64,000 nucleotides of DNA from Sporosarcina ureae DSM 2281. Lineage in GTDB: Bacteria; Bacillota; Bacilli; Bacillales_A; Planococcaceae. The notes under the pieces were generated by a model. The model was given only the letters and a program-made list of their open reading frames with translations, was not told where the DNA came from and did not search any database. A program made the translations under genes and the position numbers. Positions 57,581 through 64,000 of the stretch are shown one piece after another. The stretch spans positions 25,591 through 89,590 of the forward strand of contig NZ_AUDQ01000014.1 of assembly GCF_000425545.1 (NCBI RefSeq). The letters run 5' to 3'. Each line of letters begins with the position of its first letter. Position 1 is the stretch's first letter.

Positions 57581-58030
57581 TCAGAAGGGAGGTTGGAAAA
57601 TACGCGGTATAGATGGCTGATTAGTGGCTTGGGAAGGTGCGGATCTAGGTGTTTGCGGACTATTTGGTCGTGAAGCAGCAGAGGCTGTCGATGCGTCCGG
57701 CATAGATTGCACCCCTTTATATAATCTCCACATAGCAGGTATATTTTGGATAAGTGGTGCAAACTGCTGAACTAAAGGTGCGAATTGTTGAGCAGTATTG
57801 AAAAAACGATTAGCGGTTTGCATGTATTGATCAGCCCGTGAAGGACCAGTTTCTTGCATACCTGCTTGCTGTTGTGGAGCACCGCCACGCATTTCTCCTA
57901 TGCCTCTGGAATTGCCCGGCATGCCTTGAGGAAAAGGCGTGGGCGCTCTGTATTGAACAGGCGGAGTTTCAGGTGTCATCCTAGACGGAGGTGGCTGATT
58001 ACTAAACGGATAAAATGATTGATATCTCAT
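57581..58030 (-). CDS. yqfQ: YqfQ (VrrA-like) low-complexity protein
   Basis: A 149-residue Pro/Gln/Ala/Ser-rich protein in the position of B. subtilis yqfQ, upstream of cshB on the other strand. The central part (about residues 65-110, QYMQTANRFFNTAQQFAPLVQQF) is an amphipathic helix-forming stretch and is the only conserved region; the flanks are disordered. I chose the ATG at 58030, six bases after GGAG; a GTG directly before it is also possible. B. subtilis YqfQ and B. anthracis VrrA are variable-length relatives; spore-coat association has been suggested, but nothing here proves it. Confidence 0.8.
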   Translation of the reverse strand: MRYQSFYPFSNQPPPSRMTPETPPVQYRAPTPFPQGMPGNSRGIGEMRGGAPQQQAGMQETGPSRADQYMQTANRFFNTAQQFAPLVQQFAPLIQNIPAMWRLYKGVQSMPDASTASAASRPNSPQTPRSAPSQATNQPSIPRIFQPPF

Positions 58031-58139
58031 CACGAACTCCTTTCTAATTTTTTAGTTGTTTCCCCTATATACTATGCGAAAAAAACCACTGATGGCACCG
58101 AATCATGGTACAATAAGAATTATCTAGAGGAGGAACGAT

Positions 58140-59435
58140 ATGTCTAAGTTTACTGATTACCAATTCAAGCCGTTTTTGAGGGAAGCCATTCAAAAATTAG
58201 GGTTTGAAGAACCAACACCGATTCAAAAAGAAATGATTCCATTGATCATGAAAAACACAAGTGCTATTGGACAAGCCCATACAGGAACAGGGAAATCTCA
58301 TAGTTTCCTAATTCCACTCGTTGAAAAACTCAAGCCGGAGCAGAACGAACTGCAAACGGTCATTACAGCACCGACACGTGAATTAGCTGTTCAGCTTCAT
58401 GATGAATTGAAAAAGCTAATTGAAGGAACGGAGATCAAAAGTGCGATCTTGATTGGCGGTACAGATAAAAAACGCTCTGCTGAACGCTTGAAGAGCACAC
58501 CGCACATCATCGTCGGTACACCAGGACGTATCCAAGATCTGTCGGAAACCGGCGCATTACCGATCCACACAGCTTCTCAGCTTGTCATTGACGAAGCAGA
58601 CCTTGCATTTGATATGGGCTTTATTGAAGATATTGATAAGTTTGCTTCAAGAATGCCGGAGAAGATCAGCATGTATGTATTCTCTGCAACGATTCCTGAG
58701 AAACTTAAGCCATTCTTGTCGAAGTATATGAACTCACCCGTTCATGTGCGGATGGATGATAAGAAACCGTTGACGGAGAATATGCGTTATTCATTGGTTC
58801 CTGTTAGAAGTATGGATAAAAATAAGAAACTCCTTCACGTGATGGATGCCCTACAGCCATATCTTGCGATTATCTTCATGAATACAAAGCAAAACGCTGA
58901 TCGTCTAGCTACCTATTTGGCAGAACACGGCCATAAGCCTGGAAAAATCCACGGTGATTTAACACCACGAGAACGTACACGTGTTATGAAGCAAGTACGC
59001 GATCTAGAGTATCAATACATCGTGGCAACTGACTTGGCGGCAAGAGGGATCGATATTCCTGGTGTCAGTCACGTTATTAACTTTGAGTTACCAGATGACC
59101 TCGAATTCTTCGTTCACCGCGTAGGACGTACTGCACGGGCAGGCATGCAAGGTCATGCGATTACGTTGTACGAACCGTCTGATGAAGATGCGATAAATCA
59201 AATTGAAAAGCTTGGTATTCCTTTCATTCACGAAGATGTCAAAAATGGTGAGTGGATTGAAGTAAAAGAGCGTCAAGCACGTAAGAAACGTGTACGTGAA
59301 GTGGATGAAATTGATAAAAAAGCGGATTCCTTTATTCGTAAGCCGGATAAAGTAAAGCCGGGTTACAAGAAAAAGATGGCAGAACAAAAAGAGAACTTTA
59401 AAAGAAGACAAAGGAGAATTAAGAAGAAATCATGA
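58140..59435 (+). CDS. cshB: DEAD-box RNA helicase CshB
   Basis: An ATP-dependent RNA helicase acting on cold-stressed mRNA and ribosome precursors. The 431-residue protein has the Q motif ([11 protein letters not shown]), motif I (AHTGTGKS) near residue 45, motif Ia (PTRELA), motif II as DEAD ([10 protein letters not shown]), motif III (SAT), and motifs V and VI ([20 protein letters not shown]). The C-terminal tail is Lys/Arg-rich and probably binds RNA. The ATG follows AGAGGAGG. It overlaps nfo by four bases (ATGA), as in yqfR-yqfS of B. subtilis. Confidence 0.95.
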   Translation: MSKFTDYQFKPFLREAIQKLGFEEPTPIQKEMIPLIMKNTSAIGQAHTGTGKSHSFLIPLVEKLKPEQNELQTVITAPTRELAVQLHDELKKLIEGTEIKSAILIGGTDKKRSAERLKSTPHIIVGTPGRIQDLSETGALPIHTASQLVIDEADLAFDMGFIEDIDKFASRMPEKISMYVFSATIPEKLKPFLSKYMNSPVHVRMDDKKPLTENMRYSLVPVRSMDKNKKLLHVMDALQPYLAIIFMNTKQNADRLATYLAEHGHKPGKIHGDLTPRERTRVMKQVRDLEYQYIVATDLAARGIDIPGVSHVINFELPDDLEFFVHRVGRTARAGMQGHAITLYEPSDEDAINQIEKLGIPFIHEDVKNGEWIEVKERQARKKRVREVDEIDKKADSFIRKPDKVKPGYKKKMAEQKENFKRRQRRIKKKS

Positions 59436-60334
59436 CACAAGATGATATCCTTCTAGGTTCTCACGTATCCATGAGTGGTAAAAAGATGCTGCTTGGCTCA
59501 AGTGAAGAGGCTCTGAGCTATGGAGCCAATACATTCATGATCTATACGGGAGCACCTCAGAACACGAGACGTAAACCAATTGAAGAATTAAATATTGAAA
59601 GTGGTATACAGAGTATGGAGCAAAACGGTCAATCAAATCTTGTCATCCATGCGCCGTATATTATCAACCTTGCGAATACTACAAAGCCTGAAACGTTTCG
59701 TCTGGGCGTAGACTTTTTACAACAAGAGATCCAGCGTACTGAAGCGCTTGGTGCCAACCAAATCGTCCTCCATCCGGGTGCACATGTGGGTGCTGGAGCA
59801 GAAACAGGCATCGACAAAATTATTGAAGGCTTAAATGAAGTGTTATCTGAAGACGCAAATGTTCGCATCGCACTTGAAACGATGGCTGGTAAAGGAACAG
59901 AATGTGGTAGAAGTTTTGACGAAATCGCGAAGATCATCGACGGTGTGAAGCATAACGAACGTTTATCCGTATGTTTTGATACATGCCACGTCCACGATTC
60001 AGGCTATGATATCGTCAATGACTTCTCAGGTGTCTTAGATCAATTTAACCATATTGTCGGACTGGATCGTATTTCTGTTATCCACGTTAACGACAGCAAA
60101 AACATTTGCGGCGCTGGAAAAGATCGCCACGAAAATATCGGCATGGGGCATATCGGCTTCGAACCGTTAGCTTATATCGTTCATCATCCGGCATTTAAAG
60201 AGGTTCCAAAAATCTTGGAAACACCATTTATCGGAACAGATAAAGCGAATAAAAAAGCACCTTATGCAGTAGAAATTGACATGTTAAAAAATCATCAATT
60301 CACTCCTGCTCGATTAGAAGAATTGAATAACTGA
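59432..60334 (+). CDS. nfo: deoxyribonuclease IV (AP endonuclease)
   Basis: Cleaves DNA at abasic sites in base excision repair. The 300-residue TIM-barrel enzyme binds three zinc ions; ligands are seen in LGSHVSMSG near residue 9, [11 protein letters not shown] near residue 111, [12 protein letters not shown] near residue 150, [12 protein letters not shown] near residue 182, and VIHVNDSK near residue 215. It starts in the cshB stop codon. A palindromic terminator follows. Confidence 0.96.
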   Translation: MTQDDILLGSHVSMSGKKMLLGSSEEALSYGANTFMIYTGAPQNTRRKPIEELNIESGIQSMEQNGQSNLVIHAPYIINLANTTKPETFRLGVDFLQQEIQRTEALGANQIVLHPGAHVGAGAETGIDKIIEGLNEVLSEDANVRIALETMAGKGTECGRSFDEIAKIIDGVKHNERLSVCFDTCHVHDSGYDIVNDFSGVLDQFNHIVGLDRISVIHVNDSKNICGAGKDRHENIGMGHIGFEPLAYIVHHPAFKEVPKILETPFIGTDKANKKAPYAVEIDMLKNHQFTPARLEELNN

Positions 60335-60339
60335 AAATG

Positions 60340-60368
60340 AAAAGCGTTGCATATATGCAACGCTTTTT
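60340..60368. terminator. bidirectional terminator between nfo and yqfT
   Basis: A perfect palindrome AAAGCGTTGCAT-ATGCAACGCTTT with a minimal loop, flanked by As on the left and six Ts on the right, serving both convergent genes. Confidence 0.92.
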
Positions 60369-60616
60369 TATTGTAGTTTATACTGTTCCATATACAGCAT
60401 AGTTTTCTCGTATCCAATGATTGATGTGATTTTTTCAATAAATACGGGAGGAATGCCTGTAAACAGCCAAGTGAATGAAACCTCATCAAGCAAAGGACGT
60501 AACTGCTGTACTTCTTTAATAGACAATTCCACACCGTAACTTGCCGCGTAATGAACAGCTTCTTGATCGGGCAGTTGTTTAATTTCCTGAATTAACTGAA
60601 GTAAATCCATCTTCAT
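60368..60616 (-). CDS. DUF2624 protein (YqfT-like)
   Basis: An 82-residue, mainly helical cytoplasmic protein in the yqfT position on the minus strand. LIQEIKQLPDQEAVHYAASYGVELS covers the conserved N-terminal helix-rich part. The ATG at 60616 follows AGAGGAA; an adjacent TTG is in frame. Its stop overlaps the end of the terminator T-run. Function unknown. Confidence 0.85.
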   Translation of the reverse strand: MKMDLLQLIQEIKQLPDQEAVHYAASYGVELSIKEVQQLRPLLDEVSFTWLFTGIPPVFIEKITSIIGYEKTMLYMEQYKLQ

Positions 60617-60633
60617 CAATTCCTCTCAATTGG

Positions 60634-60662
60634 TTGTATCCCTTCGCATCTTACTATATAAT
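60634..60662 (+). promoter_or_regulatory. sigma-A promoter of the zinc operon
   Basis: TTGTAT (60634-60639) and a perfect TATAAT (60657-60662) are 17 bp apart. The predicted start near 60669 lies just before the Zur-type operator. Confidence 0.8.
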
Positions 60663-60673
60663 TCATAAAGTAA

Positions 60674-60688
60674 TCGGAATGATTCCGA
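60674..60688 (+). promoter_or_regulatory. Zur-type operator
   Basis: TCGGAAT-G-ATTCCGA is a perfect 7-1-7 dyad, close to the Gram-positive Zur consensus TCGTAATnATTACGA. It sits at about +6 to +20 of the predicted transcript, where a bound repressor would block the operon. The operon itself encodes zur. Confidence 0.85.
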
Positions 60689-60703
60689 ATTAAAGGAAGG
60701 GAT

Positions 60704-61480
60704 ATGTATATGACAAATTCCATTATTAACTTAGAGCATATTACGCATAAATTTAACCATTCCATTGCGCTATCTGATGTCAGTTTAGAAGTGAAACAAG
60801 GGGAGTTTTGGGCGTTAATCGGTCCAAACGGTTCGGGTAAATCTACATTATTAAAAATCATATTAGGATTGCTGAAACCGTCACAAGGCACGATTGAACT
60901 GTTTGGCGGGCCTATAGATTCTTTTAACCAACAGCAACGAATCGGCTACGTCTCTCAAAAGTCGAACGCATTTACGACGAAGTTCCCAGCTACGGTATTG
61001 GAAGTCGTGAAAAGCGGTTTAACGAGTAAAAAGGGACTGTTCAAACGGTTCAATAAAGAGGATGAACAGCGAGCTATCGACGCGTTGCATGTAGTGAAAA
61101 TGGCAGACCGTAAAGATGAAAGTATAGGTGATCTGTCAGGAGGTCAGCAACAGCGTGTCTTTATTGCAAGAGCCCTCGTGAGTCACCCGGATTTGCTGAT
61201 TATGGATGAGCCGACAGTGGGGATTGACAGACAAAATGTTGAATCCTTCTATTCTATGCTTAGCGAATTGAATCGTGAGTACGGAATAGCGATTTTACTC
61301 GTGACACATGAAATCGATGTCGTGACAAAGCTTGCAACTCATATCGCATGCTTGAATCGTTCCATCCATTTCCATGGAGTTCATGCAGATTATGAAAAAA
61401 TGAGTGAGACGGAATTGTCGGGCTGGTACGGTCATCCTATTCGTCGGCTCCATCAAAAAGAAACGGAGCCGGTTAGATGA
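60704..61480 (+). CDS. zinc ABC transporter ATP-binding protein (AdcC/ZnuC type)
   Basis: The ATPase of a metal importer. The 258-residue protein has Walker A GPNGSGKST near residue 44, the Q-loop near YVSQKSNAF, the ABC signature LSGGQQQRV near residue 145, Walker B LLIMDEPTVGID near residue 165 and the switch His in LVTHEID. The start is the ATG at 60704 or 60710 behind AAGGAAGGG. It overlaps the permease by four bases and is preceded by a Zur-type operator, which supports zinc rather than manganese as substrate. Confidence 0.92.
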   Translation: MYMTNSIINLEHITHKFNHSIALSDVSLEVKQGEFWALIGPNGSGKSTLLKIILGLLKPSQGTIELFGGPIDSFNQQQRIGYVSQKSNAFTTKFPATVLEVVKSGLTSKKGLFKRFNKEDEQRAIDALHVVKMADRKDESIGDLSGGQQQRVFIARALVSHPDLLIMDEPTVGIDRQNVESFYSMLSELNREYGIAILLVTHEIDVVTKLATHIACLNRSIHFHGVHADYEKMSETELSGWYGHPIRRLHQKETEPVR

Positions 61481-62307
61481 TTGAAGCTATATTCACATAC
61501 GAGTTTTTACAAAATGCTGTATTATCTGGACTGATCATCGGCTTAATTGCACCGATGCTCGGATTGTTTATCGTGGTGCGTCGTATGTCGATGATTTCAG
61601 ATGCGCTCAGTCACGTAGCACTTGCAGGGATTGCGGGCAGTCTCTACTTAAGTCAGCAAGTATTGTTTTTCGCTGCGCTTAATCCAGTGTATTTAGGGAT
61701 GGGTGCGGCGGTAGTCGGATCTTTATTGATCGAGCGATTGCGTAGAGTGTATAAAAGCTTTGAAGAACTGGCAATTCCGATTATTTTATCTGCTGGAATT
61801 GGTTTTGGGGCAATATTTATATCTCTTGCTAAAGGATTCGGTACAGATTTAGTTGGCTATTTATTTGGCTCAGTGTCCGCTGTGAGTCGGCAGGATTTAT
61901 ACATCGTAATTTTAATTGCTGTTATTGTGATCGCATTTATATATTTCTTATATAAAGAGTTATTTTCATTGGCGTTTGATCCAGAGTATGCGAGAGTATC
62001 GGGGATAAATGAACGCGTCATTCAGGCGTCATTTATGATTATCACAGCGCTAGTCATTGGTGCGTCTATGCGAATTGTTGGGATTTTGCTCGTTTCTTCG
62101 TTGATGACACTGCCTGTTGCAGCTGCGATTCAAGTGGCTAAAAGCTATAAGGGTGCACTAGTATACTCCATACTATTCGGAGAAATCGCCGTAGTTATCG
62201 GACTGATTTCTGCATATTACTTAGATATCGCGCCTGGAGGGACCATTGTAGTTACGTCGGTGTTTATTTTGCTGTTAGTACTTTTTGGAAAAAAAGTACG
62301 GTCATGA
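61477..62307 (+). CDS. zinc ABC transporter permease (AdcB/ZnuB type)
   Basis: The membrane channel of the importer. The 276-residue protein has about eight membrane helices and the ABC-3 family signature region VVRRMSMISDALSHVALAGIAG near residue 32, which contacts the ATPase. It starts in the ATPase stop codon (ATGA). zur follows 25 bp after its stop. No gene for the extracellular binding protein is present in the operon or the window. Confidence 0.92.
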   Translation: MIEAIFTYEFLQNAVLSGLIIGLIAPMLGLFIVVRRMSMISDALSHVALAGIAGSLYLSQQVLFFAALNPVYLGMGAAVVGSLLIERLRRVYKSFEELAIPIILSAGIGFGAIFISLAKGFGTDLVGYLFGSVSAVSRQDLYIVILIAVIVIAFIYFLYKELFSLAFDPEYARVSGINERVIQASFMIITALVIGASMRIVGILLVSSLMTLPVAAAIQVAKSYKGALVYSILFGEIAVVIGLISAYYLDIAPGGTIVVTSVFILLLVLFGKKVRS

Positions 62308-62332
62308 GAAGCAGGAAAGGTGGCGTTTCAAT

Positions 62333-62752
62333 ATGTCGATAGATGAAGCATGGGATATTCTATTGAAATATGATTATAAACGGACAAAAAACCGAGAAAT
62401 CTTATTACGGTTTTTTGATGAAGCGGATCGCTATGTAACAGCTATGGAAGTTCGCATGGCAGTGGAGCGGGATAATCCGGGCATTAGTTTTGATACGATC
62501 TATCGGAATCTTGCCATGTTCTCTAAGCTTGGTATTTTAGATGAAACAGAACTGAACGGCGAGCGACTTTTTCGAATGCAATGTGCAACAGATCATCATC
62601 ACCACCACCACTTCATTTGTACAGCGTGTGGTGGCACGAAATCCATTCCGATTTGCCCGATGGATAGTGTTACGGTCAATTTGTCGGAGTATGAAATAGA
62701 AGGGCATAAGTTTGAAATTTATGGCAGATGTCCGAAGTGTAAAGTAGGGTAG
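62333..62752 (+). CDS. zur: zinc uptake regulator Zur (Fur family)
   Basis: A 139-residue zinc-responsive repressor. The winged-helix DNA-binding domain (about residues 1-80) shows FDTIYRNLAMFSKLGI, and the C-terminal domain has a run of six His (residues 88-93), CTACGG and CPKC, the structural zinc Cys pairs. I chose the ATG at 62333 behind AAAGGTGG; the longer frame overlaps the permease gene. It is in the yqfV position of B. subtilis, where the gene is zur. Autoregulation is likely through the operator at 60674. An insertion sequence begins close after the stop. Confidence 0.92.
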   Translation: MSIDEAWDILLKYDYKRTKNREILLRFFDEADRYVTAMEVRMAVERDNPGISFDTIYRNLAMFSKLGILDETELNGERLFRMQCATDHHHHHHFICTACGGTKSIPICPMDSVTVNLSEYEIEGHKFEIYGRCPKCKVG

Positions 62753-62817
62753 TTTCAATAAAAAAGGGGGCACATTAGACTGACCTAGCGATATGAGACA
62801 CATATAAAACACCATGA

Positions 62818-63543
62818 TTAGGCTGCCATTTCACCATATTTTACGGGTGTCAGGTAGCCTAATTTTTCTTGGATACGTTCTTCGTTATAATAATTTAAAT
62901 AGGTTATTACTCGTTCAGCTACATCATCATTGCGTAATGAATTAAATTTAACGTATTGAAATTCTTCAGATTTTAGACTCGAATGAAAGGATTCAATTAC
63001 CGCATTATCCCAACAGTTTCCTCGACGTGACATGCTGCCGATCAGGTCGTTATCCTTGATATAGGCTTGATACGCGTATGACGTATACACACTCCCTTGA
63101 TCCGAATGTATAATCACTCCTGTGGGGTGGTTTCTCGCAGCTAGTGCCGCCTTTAACGTGTCAATTACGAGTGGTGTCTGTTGATGGTCGTATAATTTGT
63201 AAGCAACAATTTCATTATTGTATAAATCCATAATGGTTGAAAGATATTTTGTCGTACTACCATACTGGATATAGGTGATGTCGGTTACCCACTTCTGATT
63301 TGGTTCACTAGCTGTGAAATTACGTTTAAGAAGATCCGGGGCAATTATGATACTTTCCCCTTGAGATTTCCACTTTCGTTTCGGCTTGATGCGACACTGT
63401 AAATTATGCTTTTGCATAAGGCTTTGAACGGTATTGCGATTCAACTTTATGTTGTATTCTATCTTAAGAAGTGCTTTGATTTTTCTATGCCCATTCCGAT
63501 ACTTCGTGCGTTTACACAATTCCATAATGGCTTCCTCTTCCAC
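62818..63543 (-). CDS. IS3-family transposase OrfB (DDE integrase domain)
   Basis: The catalytic half of the transposase. As an unfused frame it starts at GTG 63543 and gives 241 residues, but the frame is open upstream to the frameshift site near 63702, so in the OrfAB fusion it contributes about 290 residues. The segments WVTDITYIQ, VIHSDQGSVYTS and NAVIESFHSSLKSEE hold the DDE triad (Asp, Asp, Glu) of the rve integrase domain, with an HTH_21-type region before it. All three acidic residues are present. Confidence 0.92.
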   Translation of the reverse strand: MEEEAIMELCKRTKYRNGHRKIKALLKIEYNIKLNRNTVQSLMQKHNLQCRIKPKRKWKSQGESIIIAPDLLKRNFTASEPNQKWVTDITYIQYGSTTKYLSTIMDLYNNEIVAYKLYDHQQTPLVIDTLKAALAARNHPTGVIIHSDQGSVYTSYAYQAYIKDNDLIGSMSRRGNCWDNAVIESFHSSLKSEEFQYVKFNSLRNDDVAERVITYLNYYNEERIQEKLGYLTPVKYGEMAA

Positions 63544-63665
63544 CGAAAGCGACTTACCGGTTCCCTCTAGACGCCATCTATAGTAGGTAGCCCGTGGTAC
63601 TCCTAATGCGGATAGAATAGCTGTAATCGTATACTTCTTTTTTAGCTTTTCTACAATCTGAAGAA

Positions 63666-63983
63666 CTATTTCTTTCTCAATCTCCTTTCGATCTCCATGT
63701 ACTTTTTTAGAATCTCATTCTCCATCTTTAAATGGGACAACTGTCGTTCCTTCTTGTCCGCTTCACTCGAAAGTTCTGGCCCGTGACCGAAGGTATATTG
63801 TTTACCTATAGGTTGATCAAAACGATACATTTCATTTGCACGATACCATCTCATCCAAGTTTCAACCTGGGATTTATTTTTGATTCCATGTTTCTCCATA
63901 ATTTCGTTAGTTGTTAACTCACCACTTAATTTATCTTTGACAACTGCCCATTTTACTTCGCTTGAATATACGTTTTTGCCCAC
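63666..63983 (-). CDS. IS3-family transposase OrfA (helix-turn-helix)
   Basis: The DNA-binding half of the transposase, 105 residues. A helix-turn-helix (SGELTTNEIMEKHGIKNKSQVETWMRWY region, about residues 19-48) is followed by a leucine-zipper-like helix (about 75-100, LSHLKMENEILKKYMEIERR). The GTG start follows GGAGGTG. Near its 3' end is the slippery heptamer A AAA AAG, where a -1 shift leads into OrfB. Confidence 0.9.
   Translation of the reverse strand: MGKNVYSSEVKWAVVKDKLSGELTTNEIMEKHGIKNKSQVETWMRWYRANEMYRFDQPIGKQYTFGHGPELSSEADKKERQLSHLKMENEILKKYMEIERRLRKK
63702..63708 (-). other. programmed -1 ribosomal frameshift site
   Basis: Read on the minus strand in the OrfA frame, CTA AAA AAG contains A_AAA_AAG, the canonical slippery heptamer of IS3-family elements. 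The -1 frame after it is open and continues without a stop into OrfB, giving the OrfAB transposase. Confidence 0.85.
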
Positions 63984-64000
63984 GCAAAAACACCTCCGTT

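Larger units (their letters stand above)
62781..64000 (-). mobile_element. IS3-family insertion sequence, cut by the window edge
   Basis: Two overlapping transposase frames on the minus strand, typical of IS3-family elements. The left (distal) end is set tentatively at TGACCT (62781), since IS3-family ends begin TG; the other inverted repeat lies beyond 64000, so neither the exact border nor the target duplication can be checked. It follows zur by about 30 bp. Both reading frames are intact, so the element may be active. Confidence 0.75.

Overview
The window is a stretch of core chromosome from a low-to-moderate GC, endospore-forming Firmicute. Gene order follows the Bacillus subtilis yrr/yqe/yqf regions block by block (alaS-ireB-ruvX; comEA-EB-EC; hrcA-grpE-dnaK-dnaJ; phoH-pgpH-ybeY-dgkA-cdd-era-recO; ccpN-ppsR-dnaG-sigA). 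Sporulation genes (sigK, gpr, spoIIP, yqfC, yqfD) are present. It is not B. subtilis itself: glycyl-tRNA synthetase is a single-chain enzyme on the opposite strand, yqeY is missing after rpsU, no U32 peptidase genes follow trmR, and deoC sits between mtaB and rpsU. A Planococcaceae/Sporosarcina-like host is the best guess; this is inference from gene order and protein flavour, not a database result.

Layout. 1-222: 3' end of an unidentified gene. 223-8414: T-box-controlled alaS, then ireB, ruvX, a DUF1292 gene, mltG, trmR, udk, greA and a yrrS-like gene. 8487-10098: mtnN, a possible 26-codon gene, and an uninterrupted sigK on the minus strand. 10254-15236: the yqeG-yqeH-aroE-yhbY-nadD-yqeK-rsfS-yqeM operon (ribosome assembly, NAD, shikimate). 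15302-18826: DNA-uptake genes comEA/EB/EC. 18886-20770: two small minus-strand genes (yqzM and an unidentified 54-residue protein), holA, and rpsT on the minus strand. 20965-25975: gpr, spoIIP, lepA, hemW. 26025-33888: the heat-shock operon with a perfect CIRCE operator (hrcA-grpE-dnaK-dnaJ-prmA-rsmE-mtaB). 33982-34971: deoC and rpsU. 35296-39636: nfeD-floA behind a consensus sigma-W promoter, a hypothetical gene, and sporulation genes yqfC-yqfD. 39642-45800: phoH, pgpH, ybeY, dgkA, cdd, era, recO. 45829-48994: T-box glyRS (minus) diverging from ccpN-ppsR. 49162-54575: dnaG-sigA, a membrane protein, an acyl-CoA dehydrogenase, cytochrome c. 54693-60616: trmK, a Nif3-like gene, ispH, yqfQ, cshB, nfo, yqfT. 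60674-62752: a zinc ABC transporter (ATPase and permease) with zur, behind a Zur-type operator. 62781-64000: an IS3-family element, cut by the window edge.

No tRNA, rRNA, CRISPR array, prophage or defence island is visible, and I see no convincing undescribed multi-gene system. The most useful second-look items are regulatory: a terminator whose stem contains the yqfC ribosome-binding site, a terminator-like hairpin in the greA leader, a long dyad over the yqeG promoter, a 5'-terminal hairpin on the rpsU mRNA, and two small genes with good ribosome-binding sites. The single mobile element carries a canonical -1 frameshift heptamer.
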